DNA of 64,000 nucleotides, taken from the NCBI GenBank assembly GCA_951799445.1, contig OX637296.1, positions 992,001 to 1,056,000 on the forward strand, read 5' to 3'. A program made the translations under genes and the position numbers. This DNA is from Pseudisothecium myosuroides (taxonomy: Eukaryota > Streptophyta > Bryopsida > Hypnales > Lembophyllaceae). Below are positions 24,001 to 35,296 of this stretch, one piece after another; position 1 is the first letter of the stretch; the number at the start of each line of letters is the position of its first letter. The notes beneath the pieces are model-generated. The model did no database searches. It was not told the DNA's origin and worked only from the letters and a program-made list of their open reading frames with translations.

Positions 24001-25328
24001 CCTCCGGTCGATAATCATAGTGGGGACGTCTAGTTGCGGAGTATTAACACTGCGTGGTAATTTTGTAGTTGCTGTTCAATATGGAGGTCATCCTCCTGCA
24101 GGCATACCACTCCCAGCTGTGGGCATGGCCATGCCAAATTATTCTGGCCAACCGCAATATGGGTTTCCCAACTCTGAAGTAACTTGGTAAGGTTGAAGTT
24201 CGCAGCTGTTATTTTCATCATATGTTGGTTCTATCTGACTTGGACTAACCATTCTTACTAGCCCAATGTTTCTAGTTGGTCATCAATGTAGGTGACGACG
24301 GGTCGATCTCTTGTAACTAACCTTCTGCTTCCTCACACTGAGCAGGATACCAGTACTGGCAGGAGGTGGAACAATAGGTGCTGGCTATGCAACACCTTAC
24401 ATGACCATGGAGGGTACACCTTCACCAATGTATTTCAGCCAGCCAACCCCACAGCCGCCCTCCTTCCGTCCCACTGGGTTAGTTTCTGTGTTTGGAAACA
24501 GCATATGATTTTTCGCTTAAGCAAGCTACCTGAACAAATCGTCTAGGGGTTAACTAGAAACTGATCTAGTTCTTCGGCTGTGGGCTTCAATTTTGATTGA
24601 GCATGTTATTTTAACTAGGTCAAATTAACTCTTTTTCATTGATAGTGAGTTTATCTCTGGATGATGGAGAGGCTAGTTCTATTCAGCAGTCCTAGTTACT
24701 AGCTTAGCACTACCTCATCAGCTGGCTCCAGTGTGTAATGCGTGGAATCTGCTTTGATATTTCTCAGAAATGGTTCGAAACCAAGTGGGCTGTGGAAACC
24801 GCCTCCCAATCAAGGTTATTATGCCGCCTCAACATTTAAATTTCCGTCGATGTATATGAATGAAGTTGAGTAACAGGGATACTGGAGGACACTTAAGGTT
24901 CTGTTTCTTTCAGTATCAGTGAAAAAAACATTTTGCCCTGTTTGGGATATGGATGTAGACACTTGAGGTTCTGTCTCTTTCAGTATCAGTATCAGTGAGA
25001 AAAACATTTAGACCTCTTTGGGATATGGATATAGTGTTCTCAGCATGTGCATCTCTCAAATATTATTAAGTAGGAAACTCGCTGAATTTATAAGCTTTTT
25101 CTCGTTGTGCAGAAGTTGGCCATGACGAGTTTGGACATCGCCAGAGTAAACCACGCAGGTTTGTATTCACCAGATTCCATATTCCTTTTCTAAAACGTGT
25201 TGTATACCGCAAAGGTTGTCGATTGTTTTAATCCGATCTTCAATTATTTTGTGTTTCTTTCATTGATAGTAGTGTAATTGCAATGTTTGATTGGGTGCAG
25301 ATATTCAGAGATGAACTTTGGGCAATGA
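21042..25328 (+). CDS. MLN51: MLN51/CASC3 (Barentsz) homolog, exon junction complex core protein
   Basis: Eight coding exons: 21042-21538, 22235-22887, 23531-23869, 24069-24186, 24346-24477, 24768-24814, 25113-25158 and 25301-25328. All phases match, giving 619 aa. The N-terminus is strongly acidic (runs of Asp and Glu, about residues 10-120). Next comes the eIF4A3-binding Btz/SELOR region split by intron 1: VPTAGAFYMHDDRF (from about 144), then RKLWEAKDEKPWVHDLFEEL (from about 172). An RG-rich stretch (SRGGRGRSRGRGR) and a long low-complexity tail rich in Gln, Ser, Pro and Gly follow. The protein clamps eIF4A3 on spliced mRNA and works in mRNA localisation, translation and decay. The chosen ATG is the one directly before the acidic region. 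An upstream in-frame ATG at 20883 would add a Leu/Pro-rich 53 aa not typical of the family. Tiny terminal exons (47, 46 and 28 bp) make the C-terminus the least certain part. Confidence 0.93.
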
Positions 25329-25961
25329 ACATTTGCACATTTTTTATGTGTTTCGGAATTTGGATCGTTGAAATGTTTTGTATTAATACATCATATTCCA
25401 CAGTTGCAAGAGCTTTTGGGGGGTAATGGCACGAGACTAGAGTTTAGATTGCCAAAAAAGAAAGTTGTATACATGAGTTGCGTGTACTGTACTTCTGTAG
25501 CTAGGGTTCTGGTAATATCATCAAGAGCCTTTGTTTGTCTCTTTTCATGTACTCCTAAATAGGACTAATGGCTCCGCATTCACATGGCGGTGGAGTTGTA
25601 ACTGGCCCCGCATGTGGAGCACCTGTCCAACTCATTCTTGATTGAGGAGTCCCCGACAGAAGTGTTGTTGGATACACGTTACTGAACCCAATTTCGCTCT
25701 CTACCTCCTAATGTAGTAGAAAGTGCACAGTATGCAATTGCGGTCCAAAGGGTTAGAATTAGAACTCCAAAGGTTGGACAATGCGTCTCTTATCCAAAAT
25801 TCTTGAAAGTCCCAAATGTACAAGAGAAGCTTACAATTTAGTAAGCTCCAAGTGCTGCTAATGAGATGACAACACCGAATGAGATAACAGTACTCACCTA
25901 AGTACTACAGCCGCTCCTCCCTGGAAATTGTAGAGGTCTTTGTACGAAATTCTAGGCGTGC
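25329..25961. other. 3' region of the MLN51-like gene and spacer
   Basis: Probable 3' UTR followed by AT-rich spacer. No further exon was recognised. Confidence 0.45.
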
Positions 25962-25965
25962 TTAA

Positions 25966-27873
25966 CCCCTAAAGGACCGAGAGTGTTTTCTGTCAAAAAC
26001 CACTCAAAACTGCCATTTCTGCTGCGTTCACTTAAGAAAACCAAAAAAATACTTTTTTTTTAGAATCTAACCGTAGGATCTTGCACTTAACTTGTCTAAG
26101 ATCATGTGGTTAAAATTTCACCAAATTTGACCGTACGGATTAAAAGATATGAGCATTCAAAGTTGAAAAAAAAGTTTTTTTGGACTCTGCCCTACAGCTT
26201 CAGCTGCCTTTGACCGGCATTTGTGGAAAATTTTTGCACCACAGACTTTGAATAAATTTTTTTATCATAATGAGGGTAATGTTATACATATGTCCACCAA
26301 ATTTCACCTCAAAAAAATTAGTGGAACACATCCAAAAAAATCTTGGAAGGACACAATGCCCAGAGGATTGGCTATACACTATCTTTTTTTGCTAACAAGT
26401 TTTCTACCTCATAGTTTCAATACTCAAAAATCCCAACGGTGGATTGAAACATTTATTTATCTTTGACAAACTCCCCCAAAAAAAATTATAAAAAAATAAA
26501 ACCTCTAATTTCTATTGAAATTAGAAGGCTTTGGAGAGCCAAAGTCTTTGGGGCAATGGGAAAAAAAGGGACCCGGTTTGTTCCCTTGAATTCCCACTAT
26601 GTTCCCTACAGCGTTCCATTGCATGGGACCTCCAACTCACCACATCATCCACCTACAATGCACTCCATCCATCAAGTGTTTCCATCCACCTACTTCTCTA
26701 TCAACTTCAAAAATTCATAACTAATTCCACAAAAGTCAGAAAAATATGAAACGACTTGGATTAGATGCCAATTCCATTTCTCTTTCTATGAAAATTCACT
26801 AAATTTTTTTTATAGGTGTTCAGCATCCCCTGAAAGGCAATCAGCTCTTCAAAGCAGCCATATTACCTAATCTCCATCCTGTGATTCTTCTTTTGGGTAG
26901 CTCCTGACAAAACTTGTTTATTTTCCTGCATATGCCATGTACATATACATCAAATGGCATGCAAACTAGAAAGGACATGAAATAACAGACTTGCATTCTT
27001 TTGAAGACATCAGATATGCAAGCCATGAAGGCCATTTGAACAATGTCCCTGCTTCATAAAATAATGTCAAAGGCTTTCAATTTTTTTTGCTGCTTGTGAA
27101 GACTTCGGAAATTCCTAGTTTTCTACAGAAGATCCAAAAAATTAGAGTACTCTAGAATTTCACTTTTTATAAATAAGGTATCTGAGGATAGTAAAAAAAA
27201 TTAGAATATGAGAGAATTCATTCTTCAATCCCAATTATCTATAATATTAGAATAAATAAAATCTCATAAATTTATAGCTGCACCTTGCTTTCAAGAATTG
27301 AAGAAGAAATTAATTTTTTTTTCCAAATTCTCTTTCTTTCGATGGAAATGGTCCATTTGTTTTAGAAAAAAAAAGTTAACTTTTAAAAAGTTTAAAAAAA
27401 AAATTTAAAAAAAAAAAAAAAAAATTCCATTTTTTTTGGTACAGTGACGGGGGCGCAGGCACGGCCTGGCAGCTCCCTGCACCCCCTCCTGTGAGCAGAG
27501 GTGGGCGCCCTTCCAAGCCTCCCCCGCCTCCTGTGACCAGGGGTCATATGACCAGGCACGGGGCTGGGGGAAGGAGCTTCACCCGTTCACAGGGGCTGCC
27601 CACCCCAGCTTCCATCTCCTTCCCGGATAACCTGCCCTCCTCCGAAGTCAACAAAAATGTGACAGACCAGCCTGCCCCAAAGTTTTGTTTCCCAAAAAAA
27701 TGTCCATAACTTCTTCGTCCGGAATCCAATTGAAATAAAAATTACAAATCCGCAAAGCTCTCGTGAAACTCTACAACCTCAAAAAATCTCAAAAAATCTC
27801 ACTTCAAATTGAGACAATAGGAACCTATCCGGACCCAATTTGTCCCCCGAGGGGACAAACGGTCCTTTAGGGG
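25966..27873. mobile_element. TTAA-flanked element P2, piggyBac-like (1908 bp)
   Basis: Bounded by TTAA at 25962-25965 and 27874-27877. The ends are CCCCTAAAGGACCG at the left and a perfect inverse (14 bp) at the right. The left sub-terminal sequence (CACTCAAAACTGCCATTTCT) matches the elements at 40732 and 58877. The right end matches the reversed left end of P1. It is longer than its relatives because the middle holds a poly-A tract near 27400 and a GC-rich, Pro-codon-rich block (about 27440-27660) of different composition. No transposase motif is seen in any frame. Confidence 0.8.
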
Positions 27874-28143
27874 TTAAAACCATCCATGTGTATGAGTTTT
27901 ACATGATGAGGAGATGAGGGTGAGTACGATGGCCCAATTGTGATTTGAATTGAGGGGCGCGTAGGTTCTGGGCACAAGCTCCTCCACTCTTCGTTCATCA
28001 CTGCTAAACTCAATTCTCAACTCGTCTTTTTGTGTGTTACCACGGTCCACCTTGTGCCTTCACCATCACCACCATCCAAGCACTCATTGCATGTTGCAAA
28101 AACCTCATCTTCAATATCTCTCCATATCCACAACGCAAACATT

Positions 28144-28237
28144 GATCATTCAATATCCACAATGCAAGTGTCGATCACTTGTGTTATGAATGGGAATTGC
28201 CTCTTGTGAGTGACAATAATTATTAAGTACAATTTAA
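28144..28237 (+). repeat. Tandem repeat unit 1, carrying the P3 insertion
   Basis: It matches 29033-29126 at a constant offset of 889. Both units end in AAGTACAATTTAA. Here element P3 follows directly. In the second unit the sequence continues uninterrupted. Confidence 0.9.
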
Positions 28238-29016
28238 CCCCTAAATGCCTGAGGCATCAAAATTTGGTGTTGACAATGCTTTGAAGTTAAATAAAACCTA
28301 ACCAAGTTGCTATTTTTAGTTGTTTATATTTTTGTAAAATTCTTTTAGAAGTCTAGTTTTAGCATCAAAAATCTGATTTTGAAAATGATTGATTATGATT
28401 TTTCTATTCAAGATTTTGTGCAAGGGTACCCATTGTAATCTTGACTTTCCGTAGTGTTGAGGGCTCTTGGAAATGAGCCTCAAATACACTAGATCTTGAT
28501 GAAAATTCACATTAGAAATTCATTTAAAAAAATTGTAGAGTAGATTTTGAGAAGCCATAAATTGATTGGGATTATGCATGTTAGGGCAGGCTTCCATATG
28601 GAGTCGAGGGCCGGTGGAGCCTGTTGATCACCGGTGGAATCGGCACTCTTGAAAAACGGAAATCCCGTTTGACCGATGATCGGCAGGCTCCACCGGCCCC
28701 CGACTCCACATGGAAGCTTGCCCTTAGGCCCTTTGACCTCATATTTTTTTGGTGACCAACTTTTTAGATTTGATATGTGAAAAGAGGATTGAAAGAATTT
28801 CTTAGTTTTAACACCCTCATGTTCAAACATTATAATCTTTCAATTCATAAGTGATATTGTTGTATTTTCTTTTCCTATATGATCTCTAGCATGTCTAGTT
28901 TGAATTTATACGGTTACAATTCCAAAAAAACTAAATGAACTTATCAAAATGTTGGCTTTTTGTTCAATTTAGAGCATATTTGTAGAGGCTTAAAAAAGGC
29001 CTTGGGCATTTAGGGG
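28238..29016. mobile_element. TTAA-flanked element P3, piggyBac-like (779 bp)
   Basis: Bounded by TTAA at 28234-28237 and 29017-29020. The terminal inverted repeat is CCCCTAAATGCC (12 bp). It contains a separate 140-bp foldback at 28584-28723. The host is a two-unit tandem repeat. The neighbouring unit keeps the empty TTAA at 29123-29126, which makes this the clearest insertion in the window. Confidence 0.88.
28584..28723. mobile_element. GGGC-ended foldback MITE nested in P3 (140 bp)
   Basis: Flanked by TTA at 28581-28583 and 28724-28726. The two arms of nearly 50 bp are almost perfect inverses, beginning GGGCAGGCTTCCAT and GGGCAAGCTTCCAT. A TTA duplication fits PIF/Harbinger-type MITEs. 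It is much more GC-rich than the host element. Confidence 0.8.
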
Positions 29017-29032
29017 TTAAAGGGCAAACGTT

Positions 29033-29126
29033 GATCATTCAATATCCACAACGCAAACGTTGATTACTTGCATTATGAATGGGAATTGCCTCTTCTAAGT
29101 GACAATCATCATTAAGTACAATTTAA
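29033..29126 (+). repeat. Tandem repeat unit 2, with an unoccupied TTAA
   Basis: It pairs with 28144-28237. The TTAA at 29123-29126 is followed by AGGGTAAG, comparable to AGGGCAAA after the right TTAA of P3. Confidence 0.9.
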
Positions 29127-29187
29127 AGGGTAAGCATTGCAAAAGCAAAAAAATGACCAAAACTAAAGTTCAAAACTGCATCAAGGT

Positions 29188-29914
29188 CATTGCAAGAAAC
29201 ACTTGTACTATTCTTCGTCACAATTGGAGTGATCTTGTTATCTATTGCAATAATTTTTGACAAATAAGTCCAATGAATATAAAATTTCAAAGGATCGTGT
29301 TTAACTTGATGTTTATCAGATCCCTTATTTTTTAGAAATTTTCAAAAATTGTTTTATATTTTAAAATCATTTATGTTAATTTGTCACACTTTGAGGTTTA
29401 GGGGTTTAACTACGTTAGGAGTCCCCAAATTTAATAATCTGGAATTGAAATTTTCATGGTCTATTTGCATGGTAGGAAAGCATATTCCTACCAAAGGAAA
29501 TCTAAAAATATTTTATATTGTGTCCTCCACATGAGTACAAACAGCACTCCCATTGCGTGCAATTTCTGAACAATGAAGATGGTTCTAAGATCATTTTTTT
29601 GGTAAAATCTCATCATCATCAACTCTTCCCAAATGGACAATTTTTAGTTTTTAAAAAAAAATTGTTTTTCCTATTTTTTACAAATTAAAATGTCAAACTA
29701 CTGATTTTCATGAGATTTTGCACTTTTCTAGTTTTCCTACCTAGGGAATGTTTTTATGCTTTTCCTTCCTAGGATACCTTCTTCATAAAGGTTTATACAT
29801 TGAAAATATTTTTTATATTTTTTTAAAATTATTTTTCAAATTTTAAAGTACTCCAAAAAAAATCATGAGTACTGTGCAAACGCTACAAAAACATGGGGGT
29901 GTTTCTTGTAACAA
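29188..29914 (+). mobile_element. Repeat family with ATTGCAAGAAACAC ends, full copy
   Basis: The left end ATTGCAAGAAACAC and the right end GTGTTTCTTGTAAC are inverted. The inside shares its block order with 16249-16745 and 17142-17878 (TTTGTCACACTTTGAG, TTCATGGTCTATT, ATTCCTACCAAAG, CATTGCGTGCAAT). Non-coding. Confidence 0.65.
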
Positions 29915-31654
29915 CCCATCGGCTAAACTAGAGTGCCGAGTTGGACATAAATTACATGGGCATCAAAGCTTCACATTCTCAATACAACAAACCAAACACT
30001 TCCAAATTCTATTTCAAAACACTTCCAGACCTAGAAATATGCATGGAATTAGATGTGTGTAAAATATGAGAAACAACAACCTATGATTGCGAACATGTTG
30101 AGCAATAATTCCACGTATTTAGAAAAATGATGGCTTTCAAGCTTGGAAGATTAAATAACTCTGACAGCATGGTACACATATCATCACTAATTTGGCAGAC
30201 CTTGCTCCCTCTCTCCGAGACTTCATCCTTGGATCCTTCAGACTCTCCGTCCCCGCCTCTTCTTCATGCATTTCTTGGCCGTGGTCGTACAGGCGGATTC
30301 TCACCTATGGAAGATCTGGACATGATATTCCCTTGACTAGCTCGCGACGCACCCGCAATCATAGCCGTCTTTCCCCTTGCGCGCACATGCACACTTGTAT
30401 TATTCATTTACAAAGATGAGCACATAATCACTAAGAATTTCAACAACAAGATAGTTAAGCATTTTGAAAAAAACAAATGTACTAAAAACAATATTAGACT
30501 AATAATTCATAGTATAAATAAAGTTACCACAATCCTTTCGCTTCCTTCACCGCAACGTGTCACGTTGCCAATTTGCTCGATACAAACCTACTCATCCGAC
30601 ATTGTCACCACCACAATCAAACACTTTCCAATCTACAAATTTCGGCACCGAAGGAAAGAGGAACCACAACAACCGCTTTATCGTCCTTTGCTTTGTCGTC
30701 CACTACCTGTCAACCACATAGAAATCTGGGGGCGTGTGAGCAAAGTAGGGTTTGAAGCTCTATAGCCATAGCCATAGGCATGGCGAGCCTTCCTACCCTA
30801 CCACGGCTAAAGGTGCCCCTTCCTCTAACCCTACATGAAATTTAGAGAACATATGAAAATTAGTAATGGACGGCCAAGATGATCCTACGAATTCTGGATT
30901 GGACAGCAACTATTCATCAAATTCAACGGCCTAGATTGAAAACCTAGATCGAACGGCAGATTGCTGATTAGGATTTAGGGAAGGGAAGACATGTTTAATC
31001 GCCCACCCTCGGCACTAATTTAGGCTGGCTTTATATTGGGCCTGGGGCCGGATCTTGGGGGGTGCAGTAAGTGGTAGAAGTAGCAAACTACGTGCGAACA
31101 AATGATAGGGTGCCAAAAAAACAATGGAGCTAAAAATTATAAACTGATTGATTATACTATAGCGTATGTAAAATGTCATTGGGTGTATTGTAAATACTAT
31201 AGGGTGTGGAATAATGGGATGCATTAGGAAAAATTTAGACTTAAGATATCCCTTTTTTTATTAGTTTAGAGGGTCAAAAGTCTTAATTATGGGTTTAGGG
31301 TTGGCATTTAACTCGACATTTATACTACATTGTCTTTTTATTTTAGATCCTTTAAGCTATGATAATCTATTATATTTTACCTACCACTCTTAGTCTTAGA
31401 GTTAAATGAGGGTATCAGCCTACCATGTGCAAGCTGTGGTTATAACTCCATGTGAGTAATAAATTGTGAACACATAAATTATGGGAGTGCATTCAGAAAT
31501 GCATTTCCCCAAAAGTAATATCATCAAAAATTCAGAATGGAATGGTTGACTAAGCTTATAATCTTGATAGCCTAATGTCTTTTCTCTTCCCTAGTCTTAC
31601 TTGGTCTGGTCATAAACGTCTTGTTTCTCTTCTAGCAAGGCCACCTGTAAAAGC
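29915..31654. other. Intergenic, no gene recognised
   Basis: Short open frames near 30130-30340 and 30570-30770 are Ser/Pro-rich but show no motif, start context or splice chain. No terminal repeats were defined. Confidence 0.4.
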
Positions 31655-31890
31655 CTGGGTGAGGTGACCCCCTCACTTGCTTCCAACGAAAAATGTTGAT
31701 TTTTTAAATTTGCAATGCATGATAAATTTGGAAATTTTGAATTTATATTTGCAATTAAAAGCCCCAAAATTAGCAAAAAAGGTTGTACAAGATAAATTAA
31801 TCATATACAAAGTAAGGGGATTTTTTTTACATGCACCCCTAGAATGACTTGGGAGAACAAGCAATGGGAGCAATTTACCTTGGCAACTTG
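31655..31890 (-). repeat. Dispersed repeat, reverse copy
   Basis: Reverse-complement relative of about 14440-14700: GACCCCCTCACTTGC, AAATTTGCAATGC, ATTTATATTTGCAATTAAAAG, GATAAATTAATCA and GAATGACTTGGGAG appear in inverted order. Confidence 0.5.
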
Positions 31891-31899
31891 TGGCTAACC

Positions 31900-32806
31900 G
31901 GGTAAAACCACACTCAAAGGTACCATTGGGATTACTTTTGTAGAACTAGGCATAGAGTCCTTTTTTGAACTTTTAAAGCTATAAATTACTTTGATGTTGT
32001 CATTTTAAAAAAAAAATTATGGATGAATAGTATTGCAATAAGCCTCTTTAATAAGTTGGAGAAAAAAATTTATGGATAAAATCCTTCAAAAGAAGTAAAT
32101 CACCAATTTAAAGGCTAAATTTAGTATCTTTTTTATAATATAGCACTTGAAAAGGATATTTTTATCCAAATATTTTACATTTCTCAAGCATACAACTATT
32201 AAAAAGGATTTTTAGTGATTAAATCTTGAACACAAAATAGTATAATTTTTTAATTAAATAATTGATTATTAAATTATTGATTTATTCTAAAAATAAATTA
32301 AACATTCAATTCCAAAAATAGCTTACATAGCACCCTTGACGTGAATAATAAATACATTTTTTGTTTTGATACAGTCATCATTTGGATTATTTTATATATT
32401 GAAAAGGACGTTCACATATTTTTACTTCTGAATATTATAGAAAATTGAAAAATATTCAAATTATAGCAAAAGAATCCTTTTCTACTATATCATATGATTA
32501 TATATACACATGATTTTTTTGGATTCAATCACATTGTTATTCATTAGAAATTAGATTCTTTTTTGTCGATTGAAAAACCTAACAGGCTGACACTAGAACT
32601 TCAATTGGACCACTAGTAAAGAATATTTGATTTTATGATGAATAAAAAAATAGGAATCTTAACAAGACTTAAAATACTAGTCAAAAAGGACTAGCCAATC
32701 TATAATTAATAGATTAGTTATGAAAAACAATAGCTAGAAAGAAGTTACAGTGCAGATTTCAGTGGGTCTGACTCCTTTTTTGGTACCTTTGAGTGTGATT
32801 TGACCC
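31900..32806. mobile_element. DNA transposon relic with 25-bp terminal inverted repeats
   Basis: GGGTAAAACCACACTCAAAG plus GTACC at 31900-31924 is inverted at 32782-32806 with two mismatches. The 860-bp interior is AT-rich and non-coding. The flanks (CTAACC and AACTGG) give no clear duplication, so the superfamily is open. Confidence 0.65.
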
Positions 32807-33596
32807 AACTGGCTTGTAAGTTACTTTTTACCATTGGCAATAACTGATGATTGCTGTGTTGAAACAACACAGCAATTGTATAATTAAAGTACATGAACTG
32901 TACGCTATTGATATTCATTTTTTTTGCATTGATTCAGTGCGTTAAAATCAACGTAATCAGTGCGATTATGATACGTAGGTATGAAGGAGCCGCATCAGTA
33001 CGATATCTATTGAAAATTAGTTTCTCCTTAGGTTCGAGATGTATGTTTCCACAAGCAATTAACTGGCACTTTGTGTATTGTTTCCAGATCAAGTTTTGGC
33101 GTGTTCCTTGTAAGAAACCATAGGCTGATATCCAGTTTGGAGGTTGATCTCGGGTTTTGAGTTTTCTTTCACTTGTGCCAGGCTTGTCAACATTGCAAGT
33201 GTGATTTTGATCGGAAAGCATGGACTGGTAGAAAATATTGAAGTCACTTATAATAGACGAAACTAAGAGGGGGACGATCACGGTGAAGTTGCTAGATAAA
33301 TCAGATGAATATTGAACTTCTTTGTTTCATGATAGTGATAATGCTGTGCGAGCAGCTCTTATTAGCCTCATTGAACCTGCTGTTGGAATTAGTATGTCTT
33401 GATGTGTTTCGTGTCCTGTTTGTTTCCTCTCCAAACAGCTGAAAATATGTATTGCTTCATGACTTCCTTTCGTGATATTCTTAGTGAGTGCATCACGTGG
33501 GCTATGTTTGCGTAAGATAGATCATTGAAGTGTTTCCTATCTTGTTTGCTCTCTCTATAGTATGCATGTGACATTAGAAGAAACTTAAGGGCTACA

Positions 33597-33801
33597 AGGG
33601 GCTGTTTCAGGGCTGTTCCCGCAGCTGGGAACAATCAGAATATTAAAATAATTAAAAAATTAAAAAAATTAAAAATTAAAAATATTATTAAAAAAAAATT
33701 TAAAAAAATTTAAAAATTAATTTTTTATTATTTTTTGATGTGGCACTCGCGTAACCACGTCAGATTACTGTTCCCAGCGCGTTCCTAGAGTTCTCAGGGC
33801 T
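33597..33801. mobile_element. Foldback with AT-only core
   Basis: The left end includes CGCAGCTGGGAACAATC and the right end GATTACTGTTCCCAGCGCG, an imperfect inverse. Between them, 33640-33735 consists almost only of A and T in AATTAAAAA-type steps. CAGGGCTGTTCCCG and GAGTTCTCAGGGC near the outer edges are also roughly inverted. It lies just upstream of the uncharacterised gene. Confidence 0.5.
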
Positions 33802-33854
33802 TGATAATGTGTAGTCTCTTGGAGGCCTCAAAATTCCTTTAATGCCTTTCAATC

Positions 33855-35109
33855 GTGCAATCCTCGGCGCAAATACAGTCCCAGTTGACAATTCACGTTT
33901 GTGAACATAATGTTAAGCTATTGTCTGGTTTTGCAAAAAGTGAAAAAGGATTGACATCAGAATCGGTATTGACAACTGTCAAAAAACTCCATAGTAAGCT
34001 GGATCAGCGAGCCCAAGAGTGCATCAGCAATGCCAAGCGCTGCATCTTGTGTCTAACTTTGTGCGAGAATCATCGTCACGTACAAGGGCTGCCTTGATTA
34101 TGAACGCTGATGATTTGAGTACCCTCCGGCATGGTTAGGGCATTAATTTAATCTCAGAGGAGGAGGAAGATGTTACACTAGAAGCGTTGCTTAGATTTGA
34201 GACTAAAGGTGGAGACTCTTTCTGGTAAGCATATCTTGTCATGTCCCGCGTAATCTTTTCAGGGCTAAGGTGGCTAGATTTTCTGTTTCAACAATTCTGA
34301 TAGAAACTGCAACTAATGTTGAGCATTGTTTCAATGTTGTGCAAGGATAGAGACACCTATAAGTTACAGCTCAAAGACGAGTATATCCGGGAACTCAAAA
34401 AAATGAAGAGTAAAAGCGGGGATGTTATATGGAAAGATGCAACTGATTCTGCATTTAAAGTTGCATTCACTAATGCTGAATTTTTTGTTGCTGCCAAGAA
34501 TGATTTAGTGTTATTTGTGAGGCGCTATCAATCTCTTATCAATGCTAGTGCAATATTGGGGGTGGAAATAAAGAGGAAATTGTCGTGGAGGGGATTGCGT
34601 CAGGCTGAGGTCGAGTTTTATGTGTGGGCTATGAGTTCCATTTTCCTTTTATTCAGTTGATCACGGATATGGAACATGGAGGAGTGGCAATTTATTGCAA
34701 GAGTAGTGAGTTATCCTTTTTTATTTCAATTTTAAGTAATTCCGATTAATGGCATTGACTTTTTCAAAATTAAAAAAATAATCTAAGTATTTATTATTTT
34801 CCTTATTTATGGCTGGACTGAATTGTGCAAAAATTGAGTTCTTTTATAGAACTTACTTGCTTAATTGTATTTAATCATTCAACAAGTAGTGATGTCAGAC
34901 TTCGGACATTTGGGAGCATGGAGGCTCTGCAAGATTTTGTTGGTGGTGTTTCTGAATACTTGCCACCACATTTGGGTGAAAATGAAGATAGCGGAGGCAA
35001 GATTATCAATCCAGACACGTTAATTGCGCTTTCTTGGAAACGTTATAGGTCAGGTGATTTGGAAATGGGCTCTATGGGTCCACAACCAGGTAGCTCAACT
35101 ATAGGTTGA
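33855..35109 (+). CDS. Uncharacterised gene or decaying gene copy; exon chain incomplete
   Basis: Four protein-like stretches lie in order on the plus strand: about 33855-34097 (SESVLTTVKKLHSKLDQ), 34158-34224 (EEEDVTLEALLRFETKGGD, between good AG and GT sites), 34304-34660 (a Lys-rich helix, then EFFVAAKNDLVLFVRRYQ), and about 34880-35109 (FGSMEALQDFVGGVSEYLPP, ending STIG and a stop). They read like a helical, charged cytosolic protein, but I do not recognise the family. Simple joining of the second and third pieces makes a TGA at the junction, unless an acceptor near 34324 is used. I found no convincing first exon. It may be a pseudogene, or a real gene whose small exons I could not see. 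Confidence 0.35.
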
Positions 35110-35296
35110 TAGGTGGCTTTTTGGAGCAAAATAGCTGCTAACCAAAACAACTTGGATGATGTTGCGAACTTGCAAGACTTAGATTGCATTGATGTACAAC
35201 CACTTCATTAGAGTCCATTACATAGTACCTCAACGCTTTTTTCTTCGTTTTCCAAGATCGCCCTTATGGCGATCTTTTCCTTAACTTTACAATTAA

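Noticed and set aside
24541..24556. TAGGGGTTAA in an MLN51-like intron as another element end
   Set aside because: No partner end or TTAA-bounded segment was found nearby, so it is probably chance.
27440..27709. Pro-rich frame in the GC-rich block of P2
   Set aside because: It lies inside a transposon, lacks a domain and is explained by simple composition.
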